Positions 1 through 7,898 of a DNA stretch of 64,000 bases are shown here, piece by piece. Numbering within the stretch: position 1 is the first letter of the stretch; each line of letters opens with the position of its first letter. The notes below the pieces were generated by a model. The model was not told the origin of the DNA, ran no database searches, and worked only from the letters and a program-made list of their open reading frames with translations. The stretch is from an uncultured Oscillospiraceae bacterium (GTDB taxonomy: Bacteria > Bacillota > Clostridia > Oscillospirales > Acutalibacteraceae). The position numbers and the translations under genes were made by a program. Where the stretch lies: NCBI GenBank assembly GCA_902492455.1, contig CABULH010000010.1:68891-132890 (forward strand), given 5' to 3'.

Positions 1-99
1 CGGAGAGGTTTACAAATCTCTTCCCAAGGCATCGTAACGGCTTCTATATATACATATATTAATAAGGAAAGTTGAAAAGATGAGCAGCATGTTCTGAGA

Positions 100-141
100 A
101 ATAAGCGCCGGACAAGACTTTTTCTTGTTCCGGTGCTTATT
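100..141 (+). terminator. Strong hairpin, probable terminator of an upstream gene
   Basis: Two 17-18 nt arms (100-116 and 124-141) pair with one mismatch around a short T-rich loop. The T tract after the stem is weak, so the terminator call is moderate. The gene it would serve lies outside the window. The 3' arm overlaps the -35 box of the promoter at 125-153. Confidence 0.5.
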
Positions 142-153
142 CTATGCTATACT
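125..153 (+). promoter_or_regulatory. Sigma-A type promoter for the DEAD-box helicase
   Basis: TTGTTC at 125-130 and TATACT at 148-153 are separated by 17 nt. The helicase start codon lies about 140 nt downstream, leaving a fairly long leader. I see no known riboswitch in that leader. Confidence 0.55.
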
Positions 154-291
154 GAATGCAGCCCGCTGCTTGAAGCCGCGGATAACGGCTGTGGCTGCGC
201 CCAGGAGAGCATGGAGTGCCGTTCTTCAGGCTATTGCTGCACAGTCAAGTATGGTGAATAAGAAGGACGAGCCCTCCGCACTAAGAAAGGT

Positions 292-1512
292 ATGGAAAGC
301 ATGACCGAAGCAGTAACCCATTTTGAAGAGTTGGAACTATCCCCTGAAATTATGAAAGCTGTGGAACGGATGGGATTCCGGGAGCCCACTCCGGTGCAGG
401 CGCTGACGATTCCTCCTATGCTGGATGGATATGATGTCATTGCCAAGGCCCCCACCGGCACTGGTAAAACCTGTGCTTTCGGCATCCCTCTGCTGGAAAC
501 CATCCGTCCGGATTGTGAGGATATTCAGGCCGTTGTGGTCTGTCCCACCCGGGAGCTGTGTATTCAAATAACGGAGGAGCTGCGGCAGCTGGCGGCCTTT
601 TTGCCGCAGATTCGCATTGTGTCCGTATACGGCGGTCAGCCGATTGCCAAACAGCTGACCGCACTGAAGAAAAAACCGCACATTGTCGTGGCTACTCCTG
701 GCCGGCTGCTGGATCATATGGGACGAGGTACGGCGTGGTTGGGCAACGTTTATACTGCCGTGCTGGACGAGGCGGACGAAATGCTGAAGATGGGCTTTAT
801 TAAAGATGTACGCCGTATTCTCAACGCCACGCCAGGGGATACCCAAGTGGTTATGTTCAGCGCCACCATTTCCCGGGAAGTGATGGATGTGGCCTGGGAA
901 TATCAGCATAATGCGGTGGAAATCACGGTGGCGGCCGAGGGAGATAACCGTCCTCAAATTGCCCAGTTCGGATTGATGTCCTCGGGAGAGAGACGGCTGG
1001 ATGATATGGTGCGGATTATCGAGGAATGCGATTTCCACCGGGTCATGGTCTTTTGTAACATGAAAAACACCGTAAGAAGGCTGGGGGATCGGCTTCACAA
1101 GCGGGGACTGTCGGTGGATTGCCTGCATGGCGATATTCCCCAGGTCCAACGGAACAAGGTGATGAGCGGTTTCCGTGAAGGTGCTTTTGAAATATTAGTG
1201 GCTACGGATGTGGCCGCCCGGGGCATCGATGTAGATGATGTGGATGCGGTGTTCAACTACGATATTCCCGATGAGAACGAATATTATCTTCATAGGATCG
1301 GACGCACCGGACGTGCCAAGCATCGAGGCGCTGCTTTTACATTTATGACGCCGGATGATCAGTTTCGTATTCGGGATATCAAGAAGTATACCCATTCGGA
1401 TATCCGGCATGTAGCTTTCCGCGATAACGGTTTCCTGGAGACAGACGACGGCGTTCGTTTGTCTGTTTATCTGAAAGAGGATGCGACTTACCACGAAGAG
1501 AACGGAAATTAA
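292..1512 (+). CDS. DEAD-box ATP-dependent RNA helicase
   Basis: ATP-dependent RNA helicase of superfamily 2, expected to unwind short RNA duplexes in ribosome assembly or mRNA turnover in the cytoplasm. The motifs appear in order: Q motif near residues 32-36 (PTPVQ), motif I APTGTGKT at 53-60, PTRELC near 85-90, TPGR near 135, DEAD at 159-162, SAT at 190-192 and HRIGRTGR in the second RecA domain. At 406 residues it is a minimal, eIF4A-like helicase. It lacks the basic C-terminal tail or RNA-binding domain of CshA or DbpA. The ATG follows a purine-rich AGAAAGG, and a clear terminator follows the stop. The family is certain; the RNA target cannot be read from the sequence. Confidence 0.95.
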   Translation: MESMTEAVTHFEELELSPEIMKAVERMGFREPTPVQALTIPPMLDGYDVIAKAPTGTGKTCAFGIPLLETIRPDCEDIQAVVVCPTRELCIQITEELRQLAAFLPQIRIVSVYGGQPIAKQLTALKKKPHIVVATPGRLLDHMGRGTAWLGNVYTAVLDEADEMLKMGFIKDVRRILNATPGDTQVVMFSATISREVMDVAWEYQHNAVEITVAAEGDNRPQIAQFGLMSSGERRLDDMVRIIEECDFHRVMVFCNMKNTVRRLGDRLHKRGLSVDCLHGDIPQVQRNKVMSGFREGAFEILVATDVAARGIDVDDVDAVFNYDIPDENEYYLHRIGRTGRAKHRGAAFTFMTPDDQFRIRDIKKYTHSDIRHVAFRDNGFLETDDGVRLSVYLKEDATYHEENGN

Positions 1513-1530
1513 AGGTATAAGCTGGACACG

Positions 1531-1569
1531 AATCCGGGCGGAATGGAAATTCCGTCCGGATTTTTTTAT
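1531..1569 (+). terminator. Rho-independent terminator after the helicase gene
   Basis: A 14-bp stem (1531-1544 with 549-562 of the same line, i.e. 1549-1562) has a GGAA-type loop and is followed directly by a run of T. Confidence 0.85.
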
Positions 1570-2055
1570 ATTTTTCATCTGCGGTGGGGCCATAGAATCC
1601 TTGTTTTGCCCTTTTTTCAGTCAAGATGGGGATTGCATAGAGGTATAAAAAATGGTAATACTAAAAAATAGGGAATAATATGCAGAGAAAATTATTATTA
1701 TGCATCTATATGAACCGTTTTATTCTAAAAAAATCTTTTCTAGTCCCGCTGATCCTGTATTTCAAGGGGTTACAGAGCTGTAACTTTTGGCTGGATGCAC
1801 AAATTTTCCGAAAAAAAATTCAAATGCAAAATCAATTCCCAAAAATGGGAATAAATGGATGAACAGCGGTCGTTTTTCCGTTTTTCTGCTGGTTATCCCT
1901 TGGTAAATGGTCATCTTTTGTCAAAATTACGAATATATACCCCCGGATTTTGCTAGAGAATTGGAGGGGGGAGCCTCTGATGACTTTAGGGAGAGAATAA
2001 TGAAAAAGCGATTTTTTATGTGCGTTTCACCTAAAAAACCATGATTTCGCTTGAT
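1570..2055. other. Gene-free AT-rich intergenic stretch
   Basis: I see no convincing gene here. A 60-codon open frame at 1680-1862 has no SD and low-complexity composition. A 14-codon frame starting at 2000 has a plausible SD, but it ends before the promoter of the next gene. No tRNA or riboswitch is recognisable. Confidence 0.5.
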
Positions 2056-2085
2056 TTGACAGTGCGGTTTGATTGTGCGTATAAT
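2056..2085 (+). promoter_or_regulatory. Near-consensus sigma-A promoter for the G5/3D protein
   Basis: TTGACA at 2056-2061 and TATAAT at 2080-2085 are 18 nt apart. Both boxes are perfect consensus. The leader to the start at 2252 is about 160 nt and contains an 8-bp inverted repeat (2163-2170 with 2177-2184). Confidence 0.8.
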
Positions 2086-2251
2086 ACTCTCCGTCAAAGG
2101 TGCCCTGAAGGCGCTACAGAAGCAGCCTTCCCATATAGTACGCGGGCAGTGCGTTTTTCTTACATATGGCATGTCCGCCATATGCCCGCAATCTATGCTG
2201 TCGGCAGCATTTCCCCTTTTAAGCCGCCGGCGGAAAGAAAGGAAGCATTTG

Positions 2252-3310
2252 ATGAGTACCATTTTACGTTACGCCTCGGTTCTGGGCCGCGTGGTGAAAA
2301 GCCGGCTGTTCGGAGCTGCGGCACTGGCCGTCGTCAGCGCCGTGCTGGTGATGAGCGTGTCGGTCAATATGCACGCCATTACGGTTATCGACGGACAAAA
2401 CAGCCGCGTTGTTCTCACTATGAACAACGACGATCCTCATGCCGTTCTCGCGGCGGCGGGGGTAGCTCTCAGCGACGGAGATGAATTCCGCTCGGATATT
2501 GATGCCATCCGGGGAGAAATTGAGATCAACCGCGCATTTGATGTGCAGATTACAGCGGATGGCATTACCAAGGTGGTGCGTATGACCGGCGGCACGGTAA
2601 GCGACGTGCTGGAAAAGACCGGCGTCGAGGTCAAAGAGAACGATCTGCTTAGTCATCTCCCGAATGCCGCTGTAACCGACGGCATGAGTATTGAAGTGGA
2701 GCGGGTAGGTTATAACGAGTATACCCGCACGGAAGCCATTCCTTATGAAACCACAGTCAAGTATACCAACGTGATTCCTAAGGGTGCTACCAAACTGAAA
2801 CAGTCGGGTCAAAAAGGCGAAAAGACCTATGTCTACCGCGACCGGATTGTAGACGGCGAAGTGGTGGAAACCGTTCTGGTGAGCGAGACCGTTACCAAGA
2901 AGCCGGTTAACGCGATTAAGCTGGTGGGTACCGTCGTAGGTACGCCTCTGTCTCCCGCCCCCTTTGAGATTGCGCTGGATGAAGCCGGGCAGCCGGTGAA
3001 TTACAAAAAGGTATATACCGGCACCTGTACCGCCTATACCTGTGACGGCGGCCGGCTCAGCGGCGTAACCGCCACCGGCATGAAGCCTCAGGTTGGGGTG
3101 GTGGCCGTCAATCCTAACCTGATTCCTTACGGCTCCAAGCTGTATATTACCTCTGCCGACGGCTCTTACGTCTATGGGTACGCTATCGCCGGCGATACCG
3201 GCGGCGGCGTGATGAAGGGAACGCTGATTGCAGACCTCTATATGGATACCTATGAAGAATGTATTCAGTTTGGCAAACGCCGGAATTTTAAGGTATTTGT
3301 TCTGGAATAA
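2252..3310 (+). CDS. G5 and 3D domain protein (DUF348/YabE-like cell wall protein)
   Basis: Predicted membrane-anchored cell-wall protein of 352 residues. An N-terminal hydrophobic segment (about residues 19-42) is followed by two DUF348 (ubiquitin-like) repeats, a G5 domain around 155-230 and a C-terminal 3D domain from about 255 to the end. The 3D domain carries the conserved acidic residues in AGDTGGG and IADLYMDT. Related YabE/YuiC/Rpf-like proteins bind or cut peptidoglycan, with the 3D fold related to MltA lytic transglycosylases. The ATG at 2252 was chosen because GGAAAGAAAGGAAG precedes it; the reading frame stays open upstream to 2069. It has its own strong promoter and its own terminator, so it is monocistronic. 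Lytic activity is inferred from the family. Confidence 0.88.
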   Translation: MSTILRYASVLGRVVKSRLFGAAALAVVSAVLVMSVSVNMHAITVIDGQNSRVVLTMNNDDPHAVLAAAGVALSDGDEFRSDIDAIRGEIEINRAFDVQITADGITKVVRMTGGTVSDVLEKTGVEVKENDLLSHLPNAAVTDGMSIEVERVGYNEYTRTEAIPYETTVKYTNVIPKGATKLKQSGQKGEKTYVYRDRIVDGEVVETVLVSETVTKKPVNAIKLVGTVVGTPLSPAPFEIALDEAGQPVNYKKVYTGTCTAYTCDGGRLSGVTATGMKPQVGVVAVNPNLIPYGSKLYITSADGSYVYGYAIAGDTGGGVMKGTLIADLYMDTYEECIQFGKRRNFKVFVLE

Positions 3311-3322
3311 GCGGATAATGCA

Positions 3323-3360
3323 AAGGCTGAAGCTGTTGAAATGGCAGCTTCAGCCTTTTG
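3323..3360 (+). terminator. Terminator after the G5/3D gene
   Basis: A 13-bp stem beginning AAGGCTGAAGCTG has a 9-nt loop and is followed by a TTTTGTG tail. Confidence 0.75.
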
Positions 3361-3396
3361 TGTACAACACTTTTGCGGATATTTGCGGATAATAGA

Positions 3397-3436
3397 AATA
3401 GCAGCCTGACCCGCAGGGTCAGGCTGCTATTTTTTC
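3397..3436. terminator. Bidirectional terminator next to the YbjN-like gene
   Basis: A near-perfect 16-bp stem with a GCA loop has T-rich tails on both strands. It sits a few bases beyond the leftward stop codon at 3440, so it most likely ends that transcript. Confidence 0.8.
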
Positions 3437-3439
3437 AGA

Positions 3440-3865
3440 TCAGCGCCAAAGAGCTTTCATCAGATCAGGATAGGCCTCATCGCATATATTTGCGGCACGC
3501 AGCATCAGCTCATAGCAAACATCGCCGGCGCTGAATGCCCGGAAGGCCGTATCCATCTCCAGCTGCAGAGTGCTGTCGTCGCTGTCCAGACAGAACTTGG
3601 CGAATCGATAACGGGAATTCAGCTCGTTGAGAGTGGGATAAATGGCCTCTATCTTTACTTCCGGAATTTTGGCAATGTTGAAGATGCGAATGGCGGCGTC
3701 TTCACCGTCTGCGGAGAAGAAGAAGTTGACGGAAATGGTATCCATATTGTTGCCGCCGAAACGAATAACCAGAACGTCTTTTCCGCTTTTGGTAGTTCCT
3801 TCATATTGGTACCGGATTTCATTCTTCTCCAGCAGATTCACAAACTGTTTCGCCGGTGGCAGCAT
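3440..3865 (-). CDS. YbjN-domain-like protein
   Basis: Small cytosolic protein of about 141 residues with the alternating pattern of the YbjN / type III secretion chaperone-like fold, including a LNELNSRYRFAKF-type segment typical of YbjN. It has no signal peptide, membrane segment or catalytic motif. YbjN proteins are poorly understood; roles as regulators or chaperones have been proposed. I chose the ATG at 3865 because AGGAAAGGGG lies 9 nt upstream. In-frame ATGs at 3925, 3901 and 3898 are possible but have weaker SDs. The gene lies 85 nt downstream of the GH18 gene on the same strand and may be co-transcribed with it. Confidence 0.7.
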   Translation of the reverse strand: MLPPAKQFVNLLEKNEIRYQYEGTTKSGKDVLVIRFGGNNMDTISVNFFFSADGEDAAIRIFNIAKIPEVKIEAIYPTLNELNSRYRFAKFCLDSDDSTLQLEMDTAFRAFSAGDVCYELMLRAANICDEAYPDLMKALWR

Positions 3866-3949
3866 TTGCGGATTCCCCTTTCCTAGATATGTTTCCATCA
3901 TAGCATTGGTCCAGGAAAAAGGCAATATTTTCGTGACGAGGGATCACCG

Positions 3950-5431
3950 TCAGTTCAGAGTACGATAAGCGCTGTTCAGCAGGGCGCCGCTGGTGTCCTG
4001 TGACAATTCCCATACCCCCACGCCAGCCAGGCCCAAGGATTTTGCCAGAGCGGTTTTGGCAGAGATAGAAGCGGAATCCTCATAGGAGATAAAGGTACCA
4101 TTCCCATACAGGTAGGGCACCTTGGCGGCTTCATGCCGATGCCGGCTGTATGCGGTGTTGTTCAGATAAGAGAGACGAAGATCATTGTAGCTGAGGGATT
4201 TGGCAGAAGAGAAAGCGCTGTACAACCCGTTATTTTGCTTGGAAACGCCCTGATACACATAGCCGTACAGAGGCATTCCCAAAACGATTTTTTGGGCGGA
4301 AACACCTTTGTTCAAGTAGGCTTTTATCCCATCGTATACGCTGCTTTTATAGTGGGGAGACGCTTCCTGCGGTGTATACAGCGGGGCGTTGAGATCGGCA
4401 AAACGATCCCAGGGACCGTGAAAGTCATAGGCCATTAAGAAGATATAGTCTACCAGTGGGGATACGTTTTGCGGCTCAATTTTTGATAAATAGCTGGTAT
4501 TGGCCGCTCCGGCGATGGTTAAGTAATAAGTTTTCCCGTCACGGGCGCTTTGGCTGTCCAGCTGCCTGCGGATTTCTTTCAGCAGCAGGGTGAAGTTTTG
4601 TTTATCCTGGGGACGGTTGGTATTGCCGGCCGCTCCCCCGGAAACCGGGTACTCCCAGTCCAGGTCAACGCCGTCAAAGCCGTGTTCCAGAATAAAAGTC
4701 AAACAGCTTTCAGCAAATGCCGTGCGTCGCGCCGCTGTGGAGGCGATATCAGAAAAATAGGCGGAATAATCCCAGCCGCCAATGGAAATCAAGGTCTTTA
4801 AGTGGCCGTAGCGCTGCTTCAGCTTTCTCAGCGCCGCAAAATTTTTTCGGTCGTTAGCCGGATCGGCAAGAGCGACCGCATTGGCCGAGGGATTGATCTT
4901 GGCAAATGCATAATTCAGATGGGTCAGCTGCTGTACGGGAACCCGATCAGGAGTATATCCTTTATAAGAGGCCCAACCAGCGTAATAACCCGTGACAATC
5001 TTGCCCGTCGGTGTAGGCGTGGGCGCAGGAACAACCGGCGAGGACGGACGCGTGGGAGTGTTGGAAGCAGCAGTGGAGGAAGAGGCAGAGCCTCCGGTGG
5101 GTTTATTTGGCTGTGTATTGGTGCTGACTGTCGAGCCGGACGTAGTTCCTTGGTTCTGTAAATTTTCGCTGTTTTCGTCGGAAATAGCAGTGGAAGGCGT
5201 GGATGTGGCAGCGGCAGATTCCCCGGGCTGCCCGGTGGTGATTGTCGTAGTCGTAATCGAAGTGACGGTATTGGTAGTGCCATTTTCCAATTGCTGATGT
5301 GTGGTGCTCGTGCCGGCCGAAGAGGATGACAAAGGGGGCTGGGGAGACTGTTCATGGGATAATCCGAGAGCCGTCAGCATCATCAGCAAGGCGCCGGCCA
5401 GACCGGTTAATTTCAAATAAATCGATTTCAT
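3950..5431 (-). CDS. Secreted glycoside hydrolase family 18 protein
   Basis: Secreted GH18 enzyme of 493 residues. It has an N-terminal signal peptide (hydrophobic segment about residues 5-24), a long Ser/Thr/Pro-rich linker to about residue 150, and a GH18 TIM barrel. The barrel has the catalytic signature DGVDLDWE, which fits the family's DxxDxDxE rule with the terminal Glu as acid/base, and it ends in GVGVWELSQD. It should hydrolyse chitin or related beta-1,4-N-acetylglucosamine polymers. In spore formers GH18 proteins also act on peptidoglycan or spore cortex, but no LysM or carbohydrate-binding module is visible. The ATG at 5431 follows GGAAAGGAG. The linker suggests a cell-surface enzyme. 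Confidence 0.9.
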   Translation of the reverse strand: MKSIYLKLTGLAGALLMMLTALGLSHEQSPQPPLSSSSAGTSTTHQQLENGTTNTVTSITTTTITTGQPGESAAATSTPSTAISDENSENLQNQGTTSGSTVSTNTQPNKPTGGSASSSTAASNTPTRPSSPVVPAPTPTPTGKIVTGYYAGWASYKGYTPDRVPVQQLTHLNYAFAKINPSANAVALADPANDRKNFAALRKLKQRYGHLKTLISIGGWDYSAYFSDIASTAARRTAFAESCLTFILEHGFDGVDLDWEYPVSGGAAGNTNRPQDKQNFTLLLKEIRRQLDSQSARDGKTYYLTIAGAANTSYLSKIEPQNVSPLVDYIFLMAYDFHGPWDRFADLNAPLYTPQEASPHYKSSVYDGIKAYLNKGVSAQKIVLGMPLYGYVYQGVSKQNNGLYSAFSSAKSLSYNDLRLSYLNNTAYSRHRHEAAKVPYLYGNGTFISYEDSASISAKTALAKSLGLAGVGVWELSQDTSGALLNSAYRTLN

Positions 5432-5693
5432 TGAAATACTCCTTTCCGCAGGAATACATGAATAGTCTTTCAGAAATATTTTAATGAAGCATGCGCTTCC
5501 TTGCAATCCACAAGTTATGGAAATACCCGACCGGGGCGGCCGCCGGTATTGTGAGCAAATGATGGAGAATGTCAAATTCTTTTTAAACTTCTTTCATAAA
5601 AAACAAGATTCCTTTTCACCTGTCCGTCACACACAGGTGGGATACTATAAACGTAGCCAGAAGCATAGAATGAAAGCGGAAAGGAAGATCGCT

Positions 5694-7043
5694 ATGACAT
5701 ATCCATATGATAACAACTGGAATCCCCAGGAGAATACCACACAGAACAACGGGTGGATGTCCTCCCCACAGTCTCCGGTGCAGCAAACACCTGTGCAGCC
5801 GACAGAAACGCCGGTGCAGACTGCATGGGATGGCAGCAGCTACCATTCGGTACCGCCGGTCTCGTTCACCCCGCCCACACCGCGGCAGAAGAAAAAAAGC
5901 GGCGCCGGACGCACGGCACTGAAAGCGGTGGCCGCTGTAATGGCCTGTGTGATGATTTCAGCCGGATCCATCGGTGTGTTTACCGCCTTGGTAAATAACG
6001 GAACCATCAAACTGGGTACATCCGGGAGCAGCAGTGGTATATTCGATAACGGCGTTTCAAATGCAGGAGACACGGATACCCAGAAGGTGACCAATAACAG
6101 CACGGAATTAACACTGCAGCAGATTGCCAAAAAGCTGATTCCTTCGGTGGTATGTATCCAGAACTACCAGCGCGCTTACCAGGGAGGCTTTGGTCAGAGT
6201 TCCGGCCTTCAGGAAGCGGGAGAAGGTTCCGGGATTATCGCCACCTCCGACGGCTATATCATTACCAATGCCCATGTGGTGGATGGAGCCAGCGCCTTGA
6301 AGGTAGTGCTGTCCGATGGCACCACCTATGACGCCACCTTGGTGGGAAGCGACACTGCCACTGATCTGGCCCTGCTGAAAATTGACGCTGCTGATCTGAC
6401 GGCTGCGGAATTCGGTTCTTCCGACGATCTGCAGGTAGCGGATATGGTGATGGCGGTGGGAAATCCCGGCGGTATGGCCTTCCAGTCTAGTGTAACCATC
6501 GGATACGTCTCTGCCTTGGATCGGCAAATGACCGATTCCAATGGCTATACTCAGACCTTTATTCAAACGGATGCGGCCATCAATCCCGGTAACTCCGGCG
6601 GAGCGCTGGTGAATGTTTACGGCCAGGTGGTGGGAATCAACACCGCCAAAATATCCGATGAAGCATATGAAGGATTGGGATTTGCTATCCCGATGGATTC
6701 CGCTAAGCCCATCATTGAAAATCTGAAGGAAAACGGTTCTGTCGCCCGGCCTATGCTGGGAATCAGCGGCAGTTATCTCAATAGCCTGACAGCCCGGTAT
6801 TATGGTTTGGAAGAAGGGATGTATATCCAGTCCATTACCAATACCGCACTGATTCAGGCGGGTGTTCAGGCCGGAGATGTTATCACTTCTATCAATGGCC
6901 AAGCGGTCACCTCATCTTCCACCATCAACGCGGTTATCGTTTCCAAAAATGTGGGAGATACGGTGGATCTGGAAATTTGCCGGCGGGGAGGCAGCACCTT
7001 TACGGTAACCGTCCCCCTGATTCAGGCCAGCAATAACGCCTGA
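5694..7043 (+). CDS. HtrA/DegP-family serine protease with one PDZ domain
   Basis: Membrane-anchored S1C serine protease of 449 residues, a quality-control enzyme for misfolded envelope proteins. A proline- and glutamine-rich cytosolic tail (residues 1-70) is followed by one membrane segment (about 75-97), a trypsin-like domain and a C-terminal PDZ domain. The triad is visible: His near 193 in NAHVV, Asp near 223 in DLALLKI, and Ser near 301 in GNSGGALV. The start at 5694 follows GGAAAGGAAG; an upstream extension to 5484 is open but has no SD. It is transcribed away from the GH18 gene and ends at a strong bidirectional terminator. No partner two-component system (CssRS-like) is nearby. Confidence 0.94.
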   Translation: MTYPYDNNWNPQENTTQNNGWMSSPQSPVQQTPVQPTETPVQTAWDGSSYHSVPPVSFTPPTPRQKKKSGAGRTALKAVAAVMACVMISAGSIGVFTALVNNGTIKLGTSGSSSGIFDNGVSNAGDTDTQKVTNNSTELTLQQIAKKLIPSVVCIQNYQRAYQGGFGQSSGLQEAGEGSGIIATSDGYIITNAHVVDGASALKVVLSDGTTYDATLVGSDTATDLALLKIDAADLTAAEFGSSDDLQVADMVMAVGNPGGMAFQSSVTIGYVSALDRQMTDSNGYTQTFIQTDAAINPGNSGGALVNVYGQVVGINTAKISDEAYEGLGFAIPMDSAKPIIENLKENGSVARPMLGISGSYLNSLTARYYGLEEGMYIQSITNTALIQAGVQAGDVITSINGQAVTSSSTINAVIVSKNVGDTVDLEICRRGGSTFTVTVPLIQASNNA

Positions 7044-7052
7044 GTAAAGCGA

Positions 7053-7096
7053 AAACCAACGCCGGACAGGTTGAAAAACCTGTCCGGCGTTGGTTT
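7053..7096. terminator. Bidirectional terminator between convergent genes
   Basis: A perfect 20-bp stem with a GAAA loop (7053-7072 and 7077-7096), flanked by A and T runs on both sides. It separates the rightward protease gene from the leftward membrane-protein gene. Confidence 0.9.
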
Positions 7097-7108
7097 GTTT
7101 TGAACGAA

Positions 7109-7819
7109 TCAGTCGGCTATCTGCATATTGGGGTAAATTTTCTGCATATATTCGTCAGGATAAAGCTCATCCAGAAATTCACTCACCACATTGCCGGCAG
7201 GGATTCCCATCCGGCGGTTGGTCCAGCGGCGGACGGCCACAGCGGATATGATGATATTGAAAATCATAAAGACAATAAATATCCAGGTGATCCACTTGCC
7301 GATGGTATTGGGGATTTTCTCAATCAAATTGCTGAGGAAGGGATAGGTGTTTTTAATAAAGATCATTCCCAGCAATCCCCAGAATACCGCGTACTGCAGA
7401 TTGGTCCGGCCGCCGAGATTCAGGGGAGTGTCGCTGTATTCCCAGGAAACGGTGCCAAAAGCGATCTCCTGGAACAGAGAGCATATGTACTCAAAGGCGG
7501 CGCCGATGACCGCGCTGACAACGAATACTATCAGTCCATTGACATCCCGCAGCTTATACAGGCTCAGAGTCAGGACGATGCCCCCGAAGCCGTAAACCGG
7601 GCTGAAAGGTCCGTAAAGCAGGCCCTTGCGGCTTTCAAAATAACCGTGCTGAACATAGCACCAGATCATTTCCACGCCGAAACCGATGATACAGCCGATG
7701 ATAAAAATCCAGACCAGCTTATAGAAATTCAGCCCATGGGCGAAGGAATTGGGATTGCCTTGGACTTTGGGATGTGTCTTTTTTACATGCCTGCCGACTG
7801 TCTCTTTAGACAGAGCCAT
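7109..7819 (-). CDS. CmpB-type putative ABC transporter permease (PF06541-like)
   Basis: Integral membrane protein of 236 residues. A cytosolic N-terminus of about 45 residues is followed by several hydrophobic segments, with a conserved centre reading LLYGPFSPVYGFG and later FEYICS and WEYSDTPLNLGGR. This pattern matches the 'putative ABC transporter type IV / CmpB' family found throughout Firmicutes. No ATPase is adjacent, and transport has not been shown for the family, so the function is unknown. The ATG at 7819 has AAAGGAGAG upstream. A terminator separates it from fakA, which precedes it on the same strand. Confidence 0.75.
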   Translation of the reverse strand: MALSKETVGRHVKKTHPKVQGNPNSFAHGLNFYKLVWIFIIGCIIGFGVEMIWCYVQHGYFESRKGLLYGPFSPVYGFGGIVLTLSLYKLRDVNGLIVFVVSAVIGAAFEYICSLFQEIAFGTVSWEYSDTPLNLGGRTNLQYAVFWGLLGMIFIKNTYPFLSNLIEKIPNTIGKWITWIFIVFMIFNIIISAVAVRRWTNRRMGIPAGNVVSEFLDELYPDEYMQKIYPNMQIAD

Positions 7820-7861
7820 CCGAACACTCTCCTTTGACGGTAAATCTGTCTGTGCAATAAA

Positions 7862-7890
7862 AACAGGGAACGGCTCCAGGCCGTTCCCTG
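7862..7890 (-). terminator. Terminator of fakA
   Basis: On the minus strand a 12-13 bp stem with a short loop (arms 7862-7874 and 7879-7890) is followed by TTTTTATTG. It lies just beyond the fakA stop codon at 7899. Confidence 0.85.
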
Positions 7891-7898
7891 TCCGTGTT

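Noticed and set aside
337..1149. 270-codon antisense frame inside the helicase gene
   Set aside because: Shadow of the helicase coding frame: rich in His, Gln and Arg, no SD, and no family features.
1680..1862. 60-codon open reading frame between the helicase and the G5/3D gene
   Set aside because: No SD, AT-driven composition with many Lys, Phe and Ile, no recognisable family, and no promoter of its own.
2000..2044. 14-codon frame with an SD-like GGGAGAG upstream, a possible leader peptide
   Set aside because: It ends before the -35 box at 2056, so it would not be on the mRNA of the following gene, and nothing else supports it.
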